Assembly: GCA_938030705.1 (NCBI GenBank) | Contig: CALHIR010000001.1 | Span: 1 to 64,000 of the forward strand | Source of the DNA: Candidatus Poseidoniaceae archaeon | GTDB lineage: Archaea; Thermoplasmatota; Poseidoniia; Poseidoniales; Poseidoniaceae | Length of the DNA: 64,000 bases | Reading direction: 5' to 3' | Translations under genes and position numbers: made by a program | The notes under the pieces: model-generated | Database searches by the model: none | Seen by the model: only the letters and a program-made list of their open reading frames with translations | What the model was told of the DNA's origin: nothing | Shown here: positions 60,901-64,000 of the stretch, one piece after another | Numbering within the stretch: position 1 is the first letter of the stretch | Layout: every line of letters starts with the position of its first letter

Positions 60901-63100
60901 CACACCAAGCCCAACTCAAGTGATGCAAGTTACCATCATGGACCAACCCGTGCTTCCCAATGCGGTGACCGCCATGGTCTGGAAAGAATGGTCCGATGAT
61001 ACCAACCTGAACGGTTGGCCAGACGAAGGTGAATTCAATCCTGTTCCCATGCTGGTGCCCAGCGACTTGACGGCGCTGACCGGCGTTTACACCTTGATGA
61101 TGGACGACACAGCCGGTAGCCTCGGCCAGAAAGTGGCCGTGTACCTCAACGGGTCCGACCCTTCCGGATACGCCATACAAGACGGTGGAAGTGCCGAAGA
61201 TGGCGAACAACTCTTCGTATACCAACTGGCGGTGGACGGCGCTCCAGAGTTGGCTCCCGATGCCTTTGCTTGGGCCAACGGGCGTATGTCATGGCTTCAC
61301 CCCGCTCAACCTTACGAACTCAACATCAAACTCACCGAGCCCAACGGGGGTTCTGACCTTTCCACCGTTGAAGTGATGCTGGCCAGCAATCAAGGAAGCG
61401 ATTCCATGAGCATTCAGTGGGCGTTTGAGACCGGACAGTGCACCACGACCTCCACCCACCTCCTCATCGACCAGTGCACCATGCTTGGCCAAAACGGCAT
61501 CGCAGGTCCGTACGAAAAAGACCTCGTCTTGAACATTCAATTGCGCCTTGGATGGAACACGCCGGATTTGGGCGAAAACCGCAGAGAACCTGCCATCCTC
61601 GTGGTGGACCGTGCTGGTCAAGAAGAGATGAGGAATTTCCCCGAACACCGATGGCGTTTCTCCGCAGGCCTTGCGGTTCCCGAAGAAAGCGTGAACCTCC
61701 ACCTGACCCGCGGCTCCTTCCTCGGCGACGGAGCCAGAGTTACGCCCCTCACACCCATGGAAATTTCCGGTGGCCTCGTGTTTGCTGAAACGACCAGTGT
61801 GCCCGATTTCGACTGTCAGGTTGACGTGCTCTTCGCCGGTCAAACCTATTCTGCCACGGCGATTGATGGCATTTGGTCCATCGCCCTCAATGCTCCCGCA
61901 ACCTCTGGTTCCGTTCCCATGACATGGGAGGTTGGATGCCTTGAAGGTCAAGGTATGGACTTGACCGATCAGGAAACGTCGGTGAAGTGGATCGTCGTTG
62001 ACGGAACGGGTCCCGAACCTCAAGAAGTTCTCTCGCCTCGGCCGCTGGCTATTTTGGAAGGTCAAAACCACGAGGTTCGGTTGATTGTTCAAGAACTGGG
62101 CGGCCTTGATTTGCCCTCCCTTGAATTGGTGTGGCAAGTCGAGGATTTCGAAACGGGAGATGTCATTCGCTCAGGACGAGAACCGCTCTCGCTTGAGGGC
62201 GAGGACTTGGACGGTTTGCGCCTTGAGTTGTACGCCGACATGAACCTCAGCGTCATCACCAACGAGATGCTCATCGACCGCATGGTGGTGAAAATCAGCA
62301 TCGCAGGTCGCGACCTCGCTGGAAACGCCGTGACCGGACTGGGTGGCAACGTGAACAATCCCTACCTCGCCACGTGGAACATGGAATGGTTGCAACCCAA
62401 ATTTTCCGTCGCCCCTTCAGCCTTGACCTATTCCAGGTTGCTCATGGAAGTCGGGGACACGACCTCCATTCAACTTGAAGTCGAAAACATTGGTTCGCTC
62501 CAAGGTGAGATCGGCGTGATGTTTGAGGCGGTTGACGCCAATGGTGAACGAACCTTGATCCAACGCACAACCGTCGCTGCTGAGCCAGGGGCCATCGGTT
62601 TGGTCACGGTTGACTGGGGTCCGGAAGAGCCCGGTGTCCAGTGGGTGGAAGCGACCCTCGATAACGGCATGACCGCCAGTGGGCCCAACATCGATGTCCG
62701 TGTCGCAGAAGAGCCGAGTTTCTCCCAGAAATTATTCGGTGATGTGAACCCGATTATCGGAAGCCTCACCGCTCTCCTCTTGGTCGCCGTAGTGGTAACC
62801 CTGCTGGCTTGGATGCGGCGCATGACGGTAAACTCCGGTACAAAGGTGGATTACGACTGGGACGAGTATTCTTCGGAGTTTGAGGATGAATATGAGGACG
62901 ATGACGACGGTGACGTCGCTTCCAGTGGGGCTTCCGCTGCTGCTACAACAACCGCTGCTTCCACCGTGGATTCATCTTCTTCTGGAGAACAGGAAACGGA
63001 CTGGGTCATGGGCTCCGACGGCTATTGGTGGTACCACGACAAGGCCACGAACGAATGGTGGTACAAGGACGCCAACGGCGAGATTGTCAAGCATCCTTGA
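57998..63100 (+). CDS. Giant membrane-anchored surface protein with cytosolic aromatic-rich tail
   Basis: A 1700-residue protein with a signal peptide (LGLVVLFVMSSWLSLVAPAG). Near residues 120-270 is a jelly-roll, MAM/concanavalin-like domain with conserved cysteines and CCDYWFVDDIRIATPP. Ten or more beta-sandwich units follow, with late CARDB-like units (LEVENIGSLQGEIGVMFEAV). A single membrane helix (GSLTALLLVAVVVTLLAWM) precedes an acidic Glu/Asp-rich and Ser/Ala-rich cytosolic tail and a last module, SDGYWWYHDKATNEWW followed by YKDANGEIV. No enzyme domain was recognised. The anchored, sequon-containing ectodomain suggests a cell-surface binding role. The start lies downstream of the divergent ileS gene. 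Confidence 0.85.
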   Translation: MAGRRAHAQALGLVVLFVMSSWLSLVAPAGSYAPVLAEEHEVMEAGQGDEMNLTLTSTPNTMFKLDLPNGEPLVNAELNFTPRILPTQSGFAWDSQSDWEHPDAISNGSSVSNNVLTGSTPGLLWDFNTNNQGWTFSNSYTARVTSPSCGFNGSSGGSLRTYAGSTYGTSPVVNLAGGANIPFHAWVHEGRSGCGETPDSNENLQFQYKSATGSWTVFRTFSGGGSQTSNFQFMTTLPAAAIHANSQFRIHQTSGSSTCCDYWFVDDIRIATPPESNWTSPTLGHKAGTTQLLAADTYAPLYIEADIPDGSYLNWSILNTAGEVIPGMLGSNEFVVPLNLLDHTLVDQFRLHLEFKGGSGGLPEVYSIVGDGAYRESFVSDPSLRGWTMTNATYITGIGVLGSDASSTLTSPWLLANAPVYDAMLGGTVSSGQVQVRYHPDDAWMNVTLPYTPLVDQNTVGMQTRVVSVLPADGNMNNFIAWNVEELAMDMFGGQHPARPTLDFNVDERYEWGGEDARVGTWGWQDRFANAEERIELSLTSGAPSDAKVWVPSQDLTSFGFSYVAEAGTTLEIALFVQNTLVANRSTNASTSGLFHLNGSELAAFTHALANTGNSVDILGTAFTEARIEVSGNGVTVLAGLRATYHATHNLVADASSSFVMGVNEARTAVQNINGVQAIPLPFMADQRGGLTVEVVSLQTSSTVLLQEGAMVDAESVLTPSKEWQTISAEYQVIGGTITHHRLDVYSKSHQATFLFPAVGGGPAGLGDADMVELHPTEAIDITEDGMNVVTNITFRLRPTWDDEAQLTATSRLVMQSGVISIPFAHTWGGGSTQGYENDLELKSVVFAEDDVEMSPSRQYLRGGESMNISIAVGYEGISQHRGFVDGDAELTLYRDGVAVRNTTAVDGAYWNFTEQIPFTYGDVEWEVSLVSLNGSSVIEPGSISRVFTVDSVKPRVTETSMYRYDHRTPSPTQVMQVTIMDQPVLPNAVTAMVWKEWSDDTNLNGWPDEGEFNPVPMLVPSDLTALTGVYTLMMDDTAGSLGQKVAVYLNGSDPSGYAIQDGGSAEDGEQLFVYQLAVDGAPELAPDAFAWANGRMSWLHPAQPYELNIKLTEPNGGSDLSTVEVMLASNQGSDSMSIQWAFETGQCTTTSTHLLIDQCTMLGQNGIAGPYEKDLVLNIQLRLGWNTPDLGENRREPAILVVDRAGQEEMRNFPEHRWRFSAGLAVPEESVNLHLTRGSFLGDGARVTPLTPMEISGGLVFAETTSVPDFDCQVDVLFAGQTYSATAIDGIWSIALNAPATSGSVPMTWEVGCLEGQGMDLTDQETSVKWIVVDGTGPEPQEVLSPRPLAILEGQNHEVRLIVQELGGLDLPSLELVWQVEDFETGDVIRSGREPLSLEGEDLDGLRLELYADMNLSVITNEMLIDRMVVKISIAGRDLAGNAVTGLGGNVNNPYLATWNMEWLQPKFSVAPSALTYSRLLMEVGDTTSIQLEVENIGSLQGEIGVMFEAVDANGERTLIQRTTVAAEPGAIGLVTVDWGPEEPGVQWVEATLDNGMTASGPNIDVRVAEEPSFSQKLFGDVNPIIGSLTALLLVAVVVTLLAWMRRMTVNSGTKVDYDWDEYSSEFEDEYEDDDDGDVASSGASAAATTTAASTVDSSSSGEQETDWVMGSDGYWWYHDKATNEWWYKDANGEIVKHP
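62999..63095 (+). other. Cytosolic aromatic-rich C-terminal module
   Basis: Encodes two tyrosine/tryptophan clusters (GYWWYHD and NEWWYKDANG) right at the end of the giant surface protein, after its membrane helix and acidic linker. The arrangement recalls WW- or OCRE-like interaction modules but matches neither exactly. Confidence 0.7.
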
Positions 63101-63120
63101 GGACCTTCGGGGGTGATTGG

Positions 63121-64000
63121 ATGAGCAAGGTTGGTTTGCTACAATTTGACCCCACGGTCGGCGACCTTGAACAGAACGTGCTTCGTTTGTCATCGCTTGC
63201 AACGCAAGCCGAGCAGGCCGGTGCGACGGTGGGCATCTCAACCGAGTTGGCCGTTTGCGGCTACCCTCCCAGAGATTTGCTGATGGAGCGTGATTTTGTT
63301 CAGCGTTCGATGACGGCTGCCCTCGGTATGCGTGCGCCACTCCCGGTGCTTATCGGCACCCCGATTCCTGCCGAGGACGACCGTACCCTTCCCACCAATG
63401 GCGTGGTGCGCTCCGGCCCAGAGGCCACCAGCATCACCAAGGACGAACACGGGCGCATCGTCGCTGAGAAGCAACTCTTGCCGACCTACGATGTCTTTGA
63501 CGAGGCCCGGTATTTTGCCGCCAAGAATCGCTCGGGACTCGCCCGTTCCTTTGGTGGCTTGACCCTCGGGGTCACCGTTTGTGAAGACGCTTGGCAGTCC
63601 GCCGGAATGACGCCCTCTTCTTATGCACAGGACCCGATTGAGCACATTGCTGAATGGACCCGTCAGGGCGTGGATATCCAAGCGACGGTCAACCTCTCAG
63701 CCTCGCCGTTCCACACTGAGAAATTCACCACTCGCTTGGCCGTTGCCCGGCACGCAGCTGCCGTGTTGAACCACCCCTTCCTCTTGGCCAATCAAGTCGG
63801 AGGAAACGACGATCTGTTGTTTGACGGTCGAAGTTTGGTGGTGTGGCCCGATGGTCGGGCTGTCGTGGCTCCATCCTGGCAGGAAGGTGTCCTCGTGGTC
63901 GACCTTGAAGATGCAAGCGCCTGCACTTGGATTCCAAGCCAAGCTGATGACGCCCTCTGCATCGGCTCGGCGACCCTGATGGTTTTGGAATCTGGCGATG
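63121..64000 (+). CDS. nadE: Glutamine-dependent NAD synthetase, nitrilase domain (partial, runs off the right edge)
   Basis: The first 293 residues of an NAD synthetase that amidates nicotinic acid adenine dinucleotide. The N-terminal glutaminase (nitrilase fold) is visible: KVGLLQFDPTVGDLEQNVLR, the catalytic Glu in STELAVCGYPPRDLL, Lys in AEKQLLPTYDVFDEARYF, and the nucleophile Cys in GVTVCEDAWQ. NLSASPFH and NQVGGNDDLLFDGRS complete the nitrilase family signature. The synthetase domain lies beyond the window. ATG 63121 follows 20 bases after the surface-protein stop. The domain pattern is the usual NadE of the glutamine-dependent type. Confidence 0.92.
   Translation, partial: MSKVGLLQFDPTVGDLEQNVLRLSSLATQAEQAGATVGISTELAVCGYPPRDLLMERDFVQRSMTAALGMRAPLPVLIGTPIPAEDDRTLPTNGVVRSGPEATSITKDEHGRIVAEKQLLPTYDVFDEARYFAAKNRSGLARSFGGLTLGVTVCEDAWQSAGMTPSSYAQDPIEHIAEWTRQGVDIQATVNLSASPFHTEKFTTRLAVARHAAAVLNHPFLLANQVGGNDDLLFDGRSLVVWPDGRAVVAPSWQEGVLVVDLEDASACTWIPSQADDALCIGSATLMVLESGD

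Overview
This window reads as a continuous, gene-dense stretch of a marine planktonic euryarchaeon, most likely a Marine Group II/III-type member (Candidatus Poseidoniales or a relative). The archaeal assignment rests on a TATA-binding protein, an NMD3 homologue, a Csl4 exosome subunit, mevalonate kinase, a SepF-like division protein and a METTL5-like methyltransferase. The marine Poseidoniales-like flavour rests on very large secreted proteins anchored by one C-terminal membrane helix, peptidases, a Ccm cytochrome c maturation set and moderately high GC. The taxon is inferred from gene content; no rRNA or tRNA gene was found.

Layout. 1-13331 is a long minus-strand block. In transcription order it holds a polytopic membrane protein coupled to a GT2 glycosyltransferase, aspartate-semialdehyde dehydrogenase, an unknown Pro/Glu-rich protein, a small zinc ribbon, a METTL5-like methyltransferase, a Csl4-RRM-RRM fusion, a radical SAM/HhH protein, a giant glycoprotein-like surface protein and the start of a SMUG1 uracil-DNA glycosylase. 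13404-19502 holds an M23-type peptidase domain, a phosphosugar isomerase, NMD3, ccmD, ccmC, a CcmA-CcmB-like fusion and a rhomboid protease. 19587-28279 holds a giant membrane-anchored subtilase with a cytosolic zinc ribbon, glmS, a RecA/KaiC-like ATPase, a Maf-like pyrophosphatase and a SepF-like protein. 28291-37166 holds two tandem paralogous PKD surface proteins, tbp and mevalonate kinase. 37299-44551 holds a membrane Fe-S oxidoreductase, mutY, a small unknown gene, a thioredoxin-like lipoprotein, a Frag1/DRAM-like membrane protein, an SDR epimerase and cysS. 44552-54526 holds a lamin-tail/amidohydrolase surface protein, thioredoxin, an S15-type hydrolase lipoprotein, a MutS-family ATPase, a small membrane protein, a propeller-like lipoprotein and a cytosolic metal-receptor-like protein. 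54536-64000 holds ileS, another giant surface protein and the start of an NAD synthetase.

How the genes fit together. One theme is the cell surface: five giant secreted proteins with many Asn-X-Ser/Thr sites, plus lipoproteins and sugar genes (glmS, phosphosugar isomerase, GT2 and its coupled membrane partner) that could build their glycans. A second is RNA and ribosome biology (Csl4-RRM, NMD3, METTL5-like, tbp, two tRNA synthetases). A third is DNA repair (SMUG1, MutY, MutS-like). A fourth is respiration (Ccm genes, Fe-S oxidoreductase, thioredoxins).

The most unusual features are the exosome subunit fused to two RRMs, the tandem PKD proteins that end in the same cytosolic tryptophan-rich motif (with other aromatic-rich tail modules on nearby membrane proteins), and the protease with a zinc ribbon on the cytosolic side. 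I saw no CRISPR array, insertion sequence, integrase, rRNA or tRNA. No non-coding gap exceeds about 175 bases; the longest is 57827-57997, in which I recognise nothing.
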